Below are positions 8,835 to 19,000 of a DNA stretch of 64,000 nt, piece after piece. How positions within the stretch are numbered: the first letter of the stretch is position 1; the number at the start of each line of letters is the position of its first letter. A program made the translations under genes and the position numbers. The notes under the pieces were generated by a model, which saw only the letters and a list, made by a program, of their open reading frames with translations, searched no databases and had not been told where the DNA came from. The stretch spans positions 50,940 through 114,939 of the forward strand of contig JAHEIL010000046.1 of NCBI GenBank assembly GCA_024639405.1, in the 5' to 3' direction. This DNA comes from Crocinitomicaceae bacterium. GTDB taxonomy: Bacteria; Bacteroidota; Bacteroidia; Flavobacteriales_D; Crocinitomicaceae.

Positions 8835-8836
8835 CT

Positions 8837-9871
8837 ATGCAAACAAAAGCAATTGTTCTAGTTAAACATGGCAATGCATCAGAAGCATTTCAAGAGCGTT
8901 TAATTACACTTCCAGAATTAAATGATAACGAAGTTCGAATCGAAGTTGAAGCATTTGGTTTAAACTACGCAGATGTATTGGCTAGAAACGGCATGTACAA
9001 AGAAGCACCACCAATGCCGTGTGTTGTTGGGTATGAAGTTGTTGGAAAAATTTGTGCCGTTGGAAAATCAGTTGATCAATCATTCCTTCATAAACGGGTT
9101 TTGGCATTTTGTCGATTTGGTGGCTACGCAAAACATGTAAACACACTTGATACTGCTATTGTTTGTATTGAAGAACACGAAGATGCTGCGCATCTTTTAG
9201 CATTGTGTACACAAGCGGTGACAGCTTATTACATGACGGATTATTTAGCGCCCATTCACAAAGGCGATCACATATTAATTCATGCTGCTGCAGGTGGAGT
9301 TGGATCGTTTTTAATTCAATTAGCCAAACGAAAAGGAGCCATTGTTTATGCAAAAATTGGCGACGATTCTAAAATTGAATTGGTCAAAAGTTTGGGAGCA
9401 GATTTTGTGATTAACTACAAAAAAACTGCTTACGAAAAAAAATTAAAAAGTTTATTAAACACAGATCGCTTGGCGGCATCTTACAATGCTGTTGCAGGCT
9501 CAACGTTCAAAAAAGATGTTGCTTTACTTGGTTCTGGTGGTAAGCTATTTCTATTTGGCGGAGCCGAAATAATTGGAACCCGATTTGGAATTTTTTCTAC
9601 CCTCAATTTTCTTCGAAAAATGGGATTCATTTTACCAATTGGCTTAATGATGCGCTCTAAATCAATTTTAGGAGTGAATATGTTAAAAATTGCAGATAAT
9701 CGTCCGGATAGCTTAACGGAATGTCTTGCCGCTGTGATTGATTTATACCGAAAAAACGAATTGAAAACGCACGTTGGTGGACGTTTTTCTGTGAAAGTAA
9801 TTGCTCAAGCGCACACCTTACTACAAGCTGGAAAAACTACAGGAAAACTCAGTGTTTTTTGGGAAGATTAA
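8837..9871 (+). CDS. Zinc-independent MDR oxidoreductase (quinone oxidoreductase / VAT1-like)
   Basis: Medium-chain dehydrogenase/reductase of 344 residues with an N-terminal GroES-like domain (NYADVLARNGMY) and an NADPH-binding Rossmann domain (HAAAGGVGSFLIQLAKRKGA). The structural-zinc cysteines of alcohol dehydrogenases are absent, which places it with the quinone reductase / VAT-1 branch acting on quinones or enones. The physiological substrate is unknown. It ends the helicase-led gene run and overlaps the convergent lipoprotein gene by four bases. Confidence 0.85.
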   Translation: MQTKAIVLVKHGNASEAFQERLITLPELNDNEVRIEVEAFGLNYADVLARNGMYKEAPPMPCVVGYEVVGKICAVGKSVDQSFLHKRVLAFCRFGGYAKHVNTLDTAIVCIEEHEDAAHLLALCTQAVTAYYMTDYLAPIHKGDHILIHAAAGGVGSFLIQLAKRKGAIVYAKIGDDSKIELVKSLGADFVINYKKTAYEKKLKSLLNTDRLAASYNAVAGSTFKKDVALLGSGGKLFLFGGAEIIGTRFGIFSTLNFLRKMGFILPIGLMMRSKSILGVNMLKIADNRPDSLTECLAAVIDLYRKNELKTHVGGRFSVKVIAQAHTLLQAGKTTGKLSVFWED

Positions 9872-10398
9872 GGAGCAGCTGGACCTGTATACTCTAAACA
9901 TGGGTTATTACCTGTCCAACATTTACGTTTTTGAACATAATTGATTACAGTATCTTTTGTAATGTTAAGAATTAAATCATTTTTACTTTTCCATAATTCA
10001 AAACAAGCATCAGAATCATTGGTGTAGTGCAATTGGTCGTTAATATGGTATTTCTTTTTAAGTTCATCAAGTGGCAATAATTTATCCGTTGAAATCAAAG
10101 CATACGTTCCTGGTTCGATTGAAAATGCTGCTGTCCCCAATTCATTTAAGGTAAAAACCATTTTCTTTTTGACACGCATCTGACAATCATTTACCGTAAA
10201 CAAGGCATATTCTTCAAGATTTAAGGCTTCGTAGGTTCCTTTTTCCTGTTCTTTCGTTGGCTCCATTCCACCACAATAGGGAATAAAAGCTAGACCCTTG
10301 AATTCTACTTTTAAAGTTTTTTTTACAGCAGTAATTTTTGTAAAAACACCGCAACTAATAAAAACGAAAACCAAACTAAAAAAGAGAACTTTTTTCAT
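9868..10398 (-). CDS. Hypothetical lipoprotein
   Basis: A 176-residue protein with a lipoprotein signal peptide (MKKVLFFSLVFVFISC, lipobox ISC at about 14-16). The mature part has a KVEFKGLAFIPYCGGMEPT segment and several cysteines (CGG, DCQ, DACF, KRKCW, NPC) that could form disulfides in the periplasm. The layout resembles small Bacteroidota lipoproteins with a carboxypeptidase-regulatory-like beta domain, but no family is recognised with confidence. It is convergent with the oxidoreductase gene and divergent from the ALDH7 gene. Confidence 0.7.
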   Translation of the reverse strand: MKKVLFFSLVFVFISCGVFTKITAVKKTLKVEFKGLAFIPYCGGMEPTKEQEKGTYEALNLEEYALFTVNDCQMRVKKKMVFTLNELGTAAFSIEPGTYALISTDKLLPLDELKKKYHINDQLHYTNDSDACFELWKSKNDLILNITKDTVINYVQKRKCWTGNNPCLEYTGPAAP

Positions 10399-10453
10399 TG
10401 AAACATTATTTTATCAAACAAATATATTGGTAAAAATACAGATTTTAATGGTG

Positions 10454-10494
10454 TAATTCATCTTCTGTAATCCATGCTACAAAAAGATGAATTA
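10454..10494. repeat. Long imperfect inverted repeat in the ALDH7 promoter region
   Basis: The arms TAATTCATCTT (10454-10464) and AAGATGAATTA (10484-10494) are perfect reverse complements. Inside them TGTA (10466-10469) and TACA (10478-10481) can also pair, leaving the loop ATCCATGC. The element ends seven bases before a TATTTTTG -7 match, so it covers the -33 region of the aldehyde dehydrogenase promoter. It could be an operator for a dimeric regulator or an RNA hairpin. There is no U-tract next to it, so it does not look like a terminator. Confidence 0.6.
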
Positions 10495-10501
10495 TTTAAC
10501 T

Positions 10502-10509
10502 TATTTTTG
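10502..10509 (+). promoter_or_regulatory. -7 element TATTTTTG of the ALDH7 gene
   Basis: TATTTTTG fits TAnnTTTG and lies 29 bases before the ATG at 10539. The -33 position falls inside the inverted repeat at 10454-10494 and has no TTTG, which suggests a regulated promoter. Confidence 0.4.
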
Positions 10510-10538
10510 TGCTTTAATTAAAATTTAAACAAAGCAAT

Positions 10539-12095
10539 ATGTCAGCTAATCATTCAACAATAGGCATTGAAGAAATTCTAAAAAAGTTTGGAATTGAAGC
10601 CGTAAACAATGGTGCTTCAACGGGTGCTCATTGGATTCCAACTTCAGGTTCAATGATTGAATCGTATTCTCCAGTAGACGGTAAATTAATCGCTTCGGTG
10701 AAATCTGCAACTGCAAACGACTATGAAACAGTCGTGAAAAAAGCACAAGAAGCTTTTATTCCTTGGAGAACGATGCCTGCTCCAAAACGTGGTGAAATTG
10801 TTCGTCAACTGGCTGAGCGTATTCGTTTTTACAAAGAACCACTAGGACAATTAGTTTCTTATGAAATGGGTAAATCTTTGCAAGAAGGTTTAGGTGAAGT
10901 ACAAGAAATGATTGATATCTGTGATTTTGCAGTTGGTTTATCACGTCAATTATATGGTTTAACGATGCATTCAGAGCGTCCAGGACATAGAATGTACGAA
11001 CAATATCATCCATTAGGAATTGTTGGAATTATTTCAGCATTCAACTTCCCAGTTGCTGTATGGAATTGGAATACAGCACTTGCTTGGGTCTGTGGAGATG
11101 TATGTATTTGGAAACCATCTGAAAAAACACCTTTAACAGCAATTGCTTGTCAACAAATTACAAAAGAAGTTTTCGCTGCTAATGATGTCCCAGAAGGAGT
11201 TTCAGGTTTAATCATTGGTGATGGAGAAATAGGTAAATTAATGGCAAATGACAAACGTGTTCCATTGATATCTGCAACAGGTTCTACACGAATGGGTATT
11301 TCTGTTGGTGAAGCTGTTGGAAGAAGATTGGGGCGTTCGTTACTTGAATTAGGTGGTAACAACGCAATCATAATTACACCAACAGCCGATTTAAAAATGG
11401 TTGTTCCTGGTGCAGTATTTGGAGCGGTTGGAACAGCTGGTCAACGTTGTACATCTACCCGTCGTTTAATCATTCACGAAGAAATTTACGATAAAGTTAA
11501 AGAAGCTTTAGCGAAAGCATACCAACAAATAAAAATTGGAAATCCATTGGATCAAAACAACCATGTTGGACCTTTAATTGACAAAGATGCAGTTCGTATG
11601 TATGAAGAAGCATTGGTAAAAGCTGTTCAAGAAGGTGGAAAGATCATTGTTGAAGGCGGTGTGTTAAGTGGTGCTGGTTACGAATCAGGTTGTTATGTTC
11701 AACCAGCAATTGTTGAAGCTGAAAATCATTTTCAAATTGTACAACACGAAACGTTTGCTCCAATTTTATACATCATGAAATATTCAGGAGGTGTTGAAAA
11801 TGCCATAGCATTACAAAATGGTGTGCCTCAAGGATTATCATCTGCAATTATGACTAACAACCTGAAAGAAGCTGAAGCATTTTTAGCATCAAGCGGATCG
11901 GATTGTGGTATTGCAAATGTAAACATTGGTACTTCAGGTGCTGAAATTGGTGGCGCTTTTGGTGGTGAAAAAGAAACTGGCGGTGGCCGTGAATCTGGAT
12001 CAGATGCTTGGAAAGTATACATGAGAAGACAAACCAATACAATCAATTATTCGGATAGTTTGCCATTAGCACAAGGAATTAAATTTGAATTGTAA
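10539..12095 (+). CDS. ALDH7-family aldehyde dehydrogenase (aminoadipate semialdehyde / piperideine-6-carboxylate dehydrogenase)
   Basis: NAD(P)-dependent aldehyde dehydrogenase of 518 residues. The general base is E270 in LLELGGNNA and the nucleophile is C304 in GQRCTSTRR. The C-terminal region with GGEKETGGGRESGSDAWK and the ending INYSDSLPLAQGIKFEL closely follows antiquitin (ALDH7A1), the alpha-aminoadipic semialdehyde dehydrogenase of lysine catabolism. By family this enzyme oxidises alpha-aminoadipic semialdehyde, in equilibrium with piperideine-6-carboxylate, to aminoadipate. Other aldehydes are possible. It stands alone between divergent and convergent neighbours, with its own promoter, an inverted repeat and a strong terminator. 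A glutaryl-CoA dehydrogenase 18 kb away could serve the same pathway. Confidence 0.92.
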   Translation: MSANHSTIGIEEILKKFGIEAVNNGASTGAHWIPTSGSMIESYSPVDGKLIASVKSATANDYETVVKKAQEAFIPWRTMPAPKRGEIVRQLAERIRFYKEPLGQLVSYEMGKSLQEGLGEVQEMIDICDFAVGLSRQLYGLTMHSERPGHRMYEQYHPLGIVGIISAFNFPVAVWNWNTALAWVCGDVCIWKPSEKTPLTAIACQQITKEVFAANDVPEGVSGLIIGDGEIGKLMANDKRVPLISATGSTRMGISVGEAVGRRLGRSLLELGGNNAIIITPTADLKMVVPGAVFGAVGTAGQRCTSTRRLIIHEEIYDKVKEALAKAYQQIKIGNPLDQNNHVGPLIDKDAVRMYEEALVKAVQEGGKIIVEGGVLSGAGYESGCYVQPAIVEAENHFQIVQHETFAPILYIMKYSGGVENAIALQNGVPQGLSSAIMTNNLKEAEAFLASSGSDCGIANVNIGTSGAEIGGAFGGEKETGGGRESGSDAWKVYMRRQTNTINYSDSLPLAQGIKFEL

Positions 12096-12110
12096 TCCTA
12101 TCAAATAAAT

Positions 12111-12142
12111 AAAAAAAGCCGAGTTAATACTCGGCTTTTTTT
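12111..12142. terminator. Bidirectional rho-independent terminator
   Basis: The hairpin GCCGAG-TTAATA-CTCGGC is flanked by seven A on the left and seven T on the right, so it works in both directions. It lies between the convergent ALDH7 gene and the T9SS repeat-protein gene. Confidence 0.92.
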
Positions 12143-12185
12143 ATTTATTCCAAATCGAATAAACGGTTGGTTATGATTGTTGAGG

Positions 12186-14684
12186 TTAATTTCTAATGAA
12201 ACGTTGTGCTATAACTCCTTTTGGTGTTGTAAGCAATAAAGTGTAGTTTCCTTTTGCTAATTGCTCTACACTGATCGATGGAGTAGTATAATTCGCTTTA
12301 TCGATGATTCTTCCTAAATTATCAATGATTTTGTAAGTTGAAATCGTTTCAAGAGAAGAGATTGTGAGCTGATCCGAAGTTGGATTTGGATAAATAATCG
12401 TTTTATCCATTGAGGTTTCATCAACACCTTGTAAATCAGTATTGGTCAACAAAGTAGTATTGGTGATAATTGGTTCATTCCAATCAAAATAAATGTACGC
12501 CGTATTTTCAATTTGTGTGCCTACTCCATTTCCAGGTAATTCTTTGATAGAATACACAAAATGTCCATGACTCATTGGTTCATTTGTTGTGCTATCTGCC
12601 AACCAAATTTGTGGAAATTCAAAACGATACACACCATTTCCTAAATGAACCACTTGCATAGCATGTGTTGCTTCAATAATGCGAAGCGATGAAAGATCTA
12701 ACAAAGAACTAATCGTATCAATGATATAAATATTCTGAGCTGGAGCTGTTCCTGTATTTTGGAAACAAATAGTATACGTTAATTGATCATCTGTAGTGAA
12801 ATCAATTAAATCAGCACTAAATGATACATTTGAGTATTGATTCCCTCTGTCTACAACTTTTATGTTTGGATCGTAACTATTTCCTACAATTTGCAATAAA
12901 TTACCTGCATTATTTGTTGTGTTACAATCACTCGAAATAATACCTAATGGAACAATCGTTGACGTAAAATTGTGCTGAACGCCACTTGCAATACCTGTTG
13001 GAGTATTGAATGTTATGACATCATACGTATTAAACGAAGTGTTAGAATTGTTCAAGGTCCAAGTTATTGTGTTTCCATTGATGGTATAGTTTGAATTGGA
13101 AATCGAGCTTGTGTTAACTGAAACTCCTGTTGGAAAAGTTAAGGTAACTTGATACGCACCAGCAATTCCAGGTCCATAATTCCCCCAATTTAATTTTATA
13201 TAATTTGTTACACCTTGATAGTATCCAATCCAAGGTGTTACTGTTGTCCATAAATCCACACAAGCTGGCGTAGTTGTTCCACCACAATTCACCGCAAAAT
13301 TTCCAACTGGAGTAGAAGACGAAGTTGGAGTTCCTAAAACCAACGTCAACAAAGGATTTTGCATCGTATATCCATTGGATTGTAACCAAGCTGTGCTAAT
13401 TGAAGCTGTAACAATTGTAGAAGTAAATTGCTGTCCGCAATAGTAAACAAGACCAGCTGAATCACTCAACAATGTAATAGATGGCAACATTGGATTTTGT
13501 TGATTTTGCAACCAAATTGTTACTGGCGCATTGACTAAAAGTGATTCTCCAGCATTATAAACTCCATTTCCGTTAGCATCACAAAATACCTTTGCACTCA
13601 AACACAAAGTTGGATTTACTGGTGAATTACCACAATTAATTGGAAAATTATAGATTGTGCTGGCTCCGCTATTGCACTGAACAGCTAATACATTCAATGT
13701 GTCATTTGAACTTGTATAACCATTGGCAGCCAACCAAGATGGTGAGATTGATAGTGTCGTTGGAGATCCAATTGTTCCAAAATAATCAATTCCATAATAA
13801 CCATTAGCAGTTGAATATACCGTCTGACTTACTCCATTATTTGTTAATGTTATAGGCGAGTTCGCCAAAGGAATTTCACCTGAATTAAAAACCCCGTTTC
13901 CATTAGCATCGCAAAAAACTTGACCATTGGCACAAAGTACAACTTGACTACTTACACAATGTAATTGAAAATAACAGGTAGTAATCGGATTTGTTGCAGA
14001 GACATTTATTAATGAAGGAGTCATTGCTCCGATGAAATAGTTGTTTGCATTTAACCAAGATGGTGCGATAGTGATGTTGTATTGACCCAATGGAATACCA
14101 CCTAAATTGACAATACCATTTACTAAATTGACGTTGTAAGAATTGAACGCATTCGATACAATTAGTGGTATACCAGAATTAATAATTGTTTCATTTACAC
14201 CATTGCTATCACAATCTACTCCAACTTGTGTAATTAATGTTGGTTGACAAATTCCAACAGTATATTGAAGTGTATCTATTGCAGAACTTTGATTGGAAGA
14301 ATTAAATACAGTAGTATATATTGAATACGTTCCGGGAGAAGAGTATACGTGACTTACAGGTGGTGTCATTGGAATATTTGTTCCTGCAGTTCCAGTTCCA
14401 CCATAATGAGTTGTAGTAGTTCCATCTCCCCAATTGATCATGGTGTAAAATTGAAAACCTGGAAAAGTTGAACCATTGTATGTTCCTAAAAGCACATAAT
14501 TGATGTCTGCATTATTGATACCTGTGCCAGGTGATTGTGCAGAAAAACTCATTGTGACAAGAGAATCACAAGCAAAATAAGTTGAATTAGATGCTGGATT
14601 TAACCCTGATAGTACATACCCTTGAGAAAATGAAATTGAACTAACAAGAACAATTAAAAAGGAGGAAAATAAATAGTTACGCAT
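12186..14684 (-). CDS. Secreted T9SS-sorted protein with PKD, SdrD-like and DUF7619-type domains
   Basis: An 832-residue surface or secreted protein. The signal peptide is MRNYLFSSFLIVLVSSISFS. A PKD-like domain follows (INWGDGTTTTHY, about 80-140). Two SdrD-B-like repeats share the motif VFCDANGNGV with N-x-GE (about 255-350 and 360-465); their acidic residues suggest calcium binding. The DPNIKVVDRG region with YTICFQNTGTAPAQNIYIID (about 610-740) is the DUF11/DUF7619-type beta domain common in Bacteroidota surface proteins. The C-terminus has the T9SS type A sorting signature IIYPNPTSDQLTI ending in a strand pattern. It is probably an adhesin or matrix protein; the binding target is unknown. 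Confidence 0.85.
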   Translation of the reverse strand: MRNYLFSSFLIVLVSSISFSQGYVLSGLNPASNSTYFACDSLVTMSFSAQSPGTGINNADINYVLLGTYNGSTFPGFQFYTMINWGDGTTTTHYGGTGTAGTNIPMTPPVSHVYSSPGTYSIYTTVFNSSNQSSAIDTLQYTVGICQPTLITQVGVDCDSNGVNETIINSGIPLIVSNAFNSYNVNLVNGIVNLGGIPLGQYNITIAPSWLNANNYFIGAMTPSLINVSATNPITTCYFQLHCVSSQVVLCANGQVFCDANGNGVFNSGEIPLANSPITLTNNGVSQTVYSTANGYYGIDYFGTIGSPTTLSISPSWLAANGYTSSNDTLNVLAVQCNSGASTIYNFPINCGNSPVNPTLCLSAKVFCDANGNGVYNAGESLLVNAPVTIWLQNQQNPMLPSITLLSDSAGLVYYCGQQFTSTIVTASISTAWLQSNGYTMQNPLLTLVLGTPTSSSTPVGNFAVNCGGTTTPACVDLWTTVTPWIGYYQGVTNYIKLNWGNYGPGIAGAYQVTLTFPTGVSVNTSSISNSNYTINGNTITWTLNNSNTSFNTYDVITFNTPTGIASGVQHNFTSTIVPLGIISSDCNTTNNAGNLLQIVGNSYDPNIKVVDRGNQYSNVSFSADLIDFTTDDQLTYTICFQNTGTAPAQNIYIIDTISSLLDLSSLRIIEATHAMQVVHLGNGVYRFEFPQIWLADSTTNEPMSHGHFVYSIKELPGNGVGTQIENTAYIYFDWNEPIITNTTLLTNTDLQGVDETSMDKTIIYPNPTSDQLTISSLETISTYKIIDNLGRIIDKANYTTPSISVEQLAKGNYTLLLTTPKGVIAQRFIRN

Positions 14685-14737
14685 AGCTTAGTTTTTTACT
14701 ATGACGTAAATTAGGTAATAATAGTTGGCTTAATAAA

Positions 14738-15610
14738 TTAATTTAATGCTTCTTCAAGGTTGTTTTTATGAAATTTGAACCCTAAATCGGTGATTTTTTG
14801 ATTGGATACTTGAACTCCATCTAACAAAACTGTTGACATTTCTCCAAATATTAATTTTAAGACAAAACTTGGTACATTTGGAAACCAAAATGGTTTCTTA
14901 AAGTGTTTTGCAAGTGATTTCATAAAATTCTTGTTGGAAGTACAAGCTGTTAAGGCATTGTAAGTACCTGCTAATTGATGTTCAATTATAAAAATGAATA
15001 ATTCTACCAAATCATCTATGTGAATCCAAGCTATTGGTTGATTTCCTGAGCCAAGTGGAGAACCTATTCCCATTTTGATTGCTGGAATCATTTTTGAAAG
15101 CGCTCCTCCATTTGGAGAAAGAACGACAGCTGTTCTAATTTTTGCAACATCACATTTTTTTTCGAATAAATCTGCACTTGTTTCCCAATCTTTTACCAAT
15201 TGTGATAAATAATCTGTTCCAAAATCATCTGATTCTGAATAAATTTTAGATGAATCTTTTAAGGAATAACAATTGATCCCTGAAGAGGAAATAAATTGTT
15301 TCAACTTCGGGAATTTCGAATGTTTGGATGCTAAAAATTCATTTGTTCCAATTCTTGATGATGCTAATTCTTCTTTACGCTTTTTAGACCATCGCTTTTC
15401 TGCAATTCCAGCACCTGATAAATTAATCAAAACTGTCACTTCTTGCAATGCAATTTCATCAATATTTTTTATTGAAGGATCCCAATAATAATGGTTTGGT
15501 TTTGTTGGATTTCTCGTTAAAATTCGAACGGCGTGTCCATTTGAAAGTAACTTTTTTTCAAGAGCCTGACCGATTAAGCCTGTACCTCCAGCAATCATAA
15601 TTGTTTCCAT
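14738..15610 (-). CDS. TIGR01777 family SDR epimerase (SDR39U1-like)
   Basis: Short-chain dehydrogenase-fold protein with the NAD(P)-binding motif GGTGLIGQAL at its N-terminus, NLSGAGIAEKRW, and the C-terminal DUF1731-like GVQVSNQKITDLGFKF stretch, which together define the TIGR01777/YfcH family. Its reaction is not established. An in-frame start at 15673 would overlap the preceding acetyltransferase gene and add a 21-residue non-homologous lead, so the ATG at 15610 (about 290 residues) is preferred. It is the last gene of a long leftward run that includes sprA. Confidence 0.88.
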   Translation of the reverse strand: METIMIAGGTGLIGQALEKKLLSNGHAVRILTRNPTKPNHYYWDPSIKNIDEIALQEVTVLINLSGAGIAEKRWSKKRKEELASSRIGTNEFLASKHSKFPKLKQFISSSGINCYSLKDSSKIYSESDDFGTDYLSQLVKDWETSADLFEKKCDVAKIRTAVVLSPNGGALSKMIPAIKMGIGSPLGSGNQPIAWIHIDDLVELFIFIIEHQLAGTYNALTACTSNKNFMKSLAKHFKKPFWFPNVPSFVLKLIFGEMSTVLLDGVQVSNQKITDLGFKFHKNNLEEALN

Positions 15611-15650
15611 GTGGAATTTTATTGGTAGAACACATGAAACACGAATTTGT

Positions 15651-16091
15651 TTAATCAAAAAACAAACGCCCATTGATCCATTCAGGATCTAATGTAGCAT
15701 TTTTAGCTTTGTAAAATTGAATGGCGGTATCGTTCCAATCCAACACTTGCCAATCCATGCGTCTTACTTTTCTGCGATGTGCTTCTTCAACTACTGTGTC
15801 AAATAATTGACCTCCAATTTTAGACCTTCTAAATTCAGGTAATACAAACAAATCTTCTAAATACAAACATTTACCTTTCCACGTTGAATAATTCGTGTAA
15901 AACAAGGCAAAGCCTACGATTTGTTGCTCTATTTCTGCAACAAAAGCTGCGCATATTTTTTCCTCAAATAAATGTACAGCTAAGGATTCTGCAGTATTAA
16001 TCACCTCATTAGGCGCTTTTTCATAAGCTGCCAAAGCATGGATTAATTGCATAATAGCGTGTTCATCTCCTGGTTGAGCAGTGCGAATCAT
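15651..16091 (-). CDS. GNAT family N-acetyltransferase (diamine/spermidine acetyltransferase-like)
   Basis: A 146-residue GNAT enzyme that transfers acetyl from acetyl-CoA to an amine. The opening MIRTAQPGDEHAIMQLIHALAAYEKAP, the central LYLEDLFVLPEFRRSKIGGQLF with the acetyl-CoA loop RRSKIGG, and the ending DWNDTAIQFYKAKNA resemble SSAT1-like diamine acetyltransferases and thialysine acetyltransferases. The exact amine is unknown. It begins three bases after the sprA stop codon, so the two are cotranscribed. Confidence 0.88.
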   Translation of the reverse strand: MIRTAQPGDEHAIMQLIHALAAYEKAPNEVINTAESLAVHLFEEKICAAFVAEIEQQIVGFALFYTNYSTWKGKCLYLEDLFVLPEFRRSKIGGQLFDTVVEEAHRRKVRRMDWQVLDWNDTAIQFYKAKNATLDPEWINGRLFFD

Positions 16092-16094
16092 GGC

Positions 16095-19000
16095 TTATTG
16101 AACTCCAGCTAAATTAAAACGTAAACGCAAGCCACAACTCATATTTCCAGTAGGGAATGACGTTGCAATTTTTGGTGTGTTAATGACTTGATCATAGTAA
16201 AACTGAACGACAAGGTTGGCAGACATGTTATAATCAGCAGAAGCTTTAATAGAAACAACATGTTGACCTGCTGTTGCTTGATTCGTGTTTTCAACTATTT
16301 TACGAATAACAGTTATGTTGTCGCGAATTGTTAAATCAAATCGAACATTAACTGCACTTGGCGGTATGTTTTTAAACGGTAATTTCACTTTTGCAAATTT
16401 GTAACCCGTTCCGAAAACTAATTCTGTTCCATTCACTTCAGTAACTTGATTGTTGTTAAGAGACAAAGTCGAACTTCTGTCCTTTTTGTATTCAAATTTA
16501 GTGATTAGTCCTTGCCCTTTAATGTTCCATGTGGCATCTATTCCAATTAATGGTGAAAAACGTTCTGACATAGTAACATTTTGAATTTGCATACTAGCAA
16601 TGTAATTATTGTTAATGTCTAATTCAGTCGCATTTCCATTTCCATCAAATTTTGCATTTAAGTTGGTTTGCATGCCTCCAATACTTACCGTTGAAGTATA
16701 AGCATGTCTTACTACAAAATTCTTCAATAATTTCTTTGCAAATGGGTATTTTGTTAGTCCACTGTAATTAACCGTCCAATTAGGAAGCGGTACATTTTTA
16801 ATCGGATTGATGTTGCTTGAAGAAATTGCTCTGTTTGAATAAGCTGTTAAAAAGGCTCCTACAACAACTTCTTGTTGCGATCCACTGTATCCTGAATAAT
16901 AACCAGAACTTAAACTACTTGAATTGGAATTTTTAGCCCCTAACATTTGTGATACAATCGCTCGATTTGCCAATAAACGATTAAATGAATTCGTTGAATA
17001 ATCAGCGCCAATTAAGTCAAACGCTGAATTTAATGATACATTAGTGTAGGTTAAAGTTCCTACTTCAACTTTACTCTGTCCTTCATAGCGTTGATTTGTT
17101 TCGTTCCAACGGTAAAATTCACTTGAATTAATACCAAATGAACGAGTAACAGTCAATTCAATTGTTACATCTTTTAAAGGTTCTAATGATGCACGTAAAT
17201 TTAAATTATCAGTATGCGTCATTGTGAACTGTTTATTTAAATTTTCATTTTTCACTAACCAGCCTCTATCAGCTGCAGAGGCAGCAATGTTATAATTCGT
17301 TTCATTTCCAAAAATACCATAACGTTGTTGGCCAAAAATAAATCCAGTTAATCCTCCATCCATACTACTATTCATTCCTAAAATACTTGATTCTTGGTTA
17401 TAGCCAGGTAGCATTGTTCCGTCATTTAATGTATACGTACCAGACACATTTCGAATGGTCATAACACCACGAGCTAAAAAGCCAACAACTGGGTGAACAT
17501 TTTTCTTTTCACGGGCTGCTTTTCGCTCTTCTCGTCTTTTTTTACGTTCAAAACGACGCTCCATTTTCTTATAATATTTTTCCCATTTCACCTTTTCTTC
17601 TTCCGTCATTTGATCGATCGGTTTAGGTGGTTTTAAGTTAAATACTTTCGCTTTCGGTTTGTTTTTGGAATCTTCCCCACTTGTATTTCTTCCTCCCACA
17701 TCTTTTGAATCAACTTTACCTCGTTGAGGTTTGTTATTGCTTGCTAATACTTTTTTAAATAAGGGTACTTTATTATATAAAGTCATGAAATTCATTTGAC
17801 CTGTAAACCCAACCGTTCGATTGTTTTGAATGGTGTTTCCAAAATCATTTTGACCCAATGGAGCACGCTGCCAGTTGTATGTTCCTCCGTATTTGATGTT
17901 TCCAGTCATCCAATTCGTAATAGGAAATTTATCCAATGGAAGGTTGTAACTTACGTTATAACTATGCGTGTAATCCATTGTTTTACCTAAGGTCATGGAT
18001 TGATTGCGTATTGTATCTAAAAATGCTTGGTATAAAAGCGGATCCACATCTTTGTCTACCCTTCCATCACCTTCTTCAAAAATTGAACGATTGGTAGCAT
18101 TGAATGTAGCTTTTAAATTTTTTGTTAAGTCATATCCTATTGAATACGTTCTATTCCAATTAAATCGTTTGACATAAACAGGATTGAATTCAAAACCTGG
18201 CACTAAATTGTTGCGAACTTGGCGTTCATTGTAGGAACGAATTACATCATTAATAAAGGAAATATTTTTTGGTGTTAAAAATAAATTGAAATCTTTAATG
18301 AATGTCAACCATTTATTTTTTTGGACAAATTTTAATTTTTTAAATGGTTCGATAGGTTTAGCAGTGAATGAATAATTATAATTCAATGTATTGTTCCACG
18401 TTTTAGTTCGATCATAGTTGGTATTAAAATCTCTATGCATCGTTTCTGCATAAGAATATGTTGTGGAAAAATTGGAAATTCTCCAGAAATAAGGAGTTGC
18501 CCCTGCTTTTAATTCTTTTCGGACATTTGAAAAATTATAAGATTTACGTTCTGTAAAATCTTGACCAGCTTTTGCGCGATTTGAATAGGTAGCACCATCA
18601 TAATCTTCCAATTTAACATCTGGATTAAACGGATCGTATTCTGGGTTAATAATTCCTAATGAATAAGCATAGAAAAATGGCAAAGAAACACTTGATTTTT
18701 TACCAAAAAATTGACCTAATTGCATACTTGCATTCATATCAAATCCAATTTTTTGATTTCTTTGGCGATCTTGTACTCTACTTTCTACACTACCCCAATT
18801 GACTCCAGAATAATTTCCAGACATGTTTACATTCGCAAAATCTGCCAATTGAACTTGCATTTGAGCTGTAGCTGCAGAACCTCCTTCTGAAATGAAATCA
18901 GTTAGTCGCAATTCATTTACCCATACAATTGCACAATCAGCTTCTCCATCATCTGGCCAGGATGTATTTGAATTTTTACTTGGATTTCGAACTCCAATCA

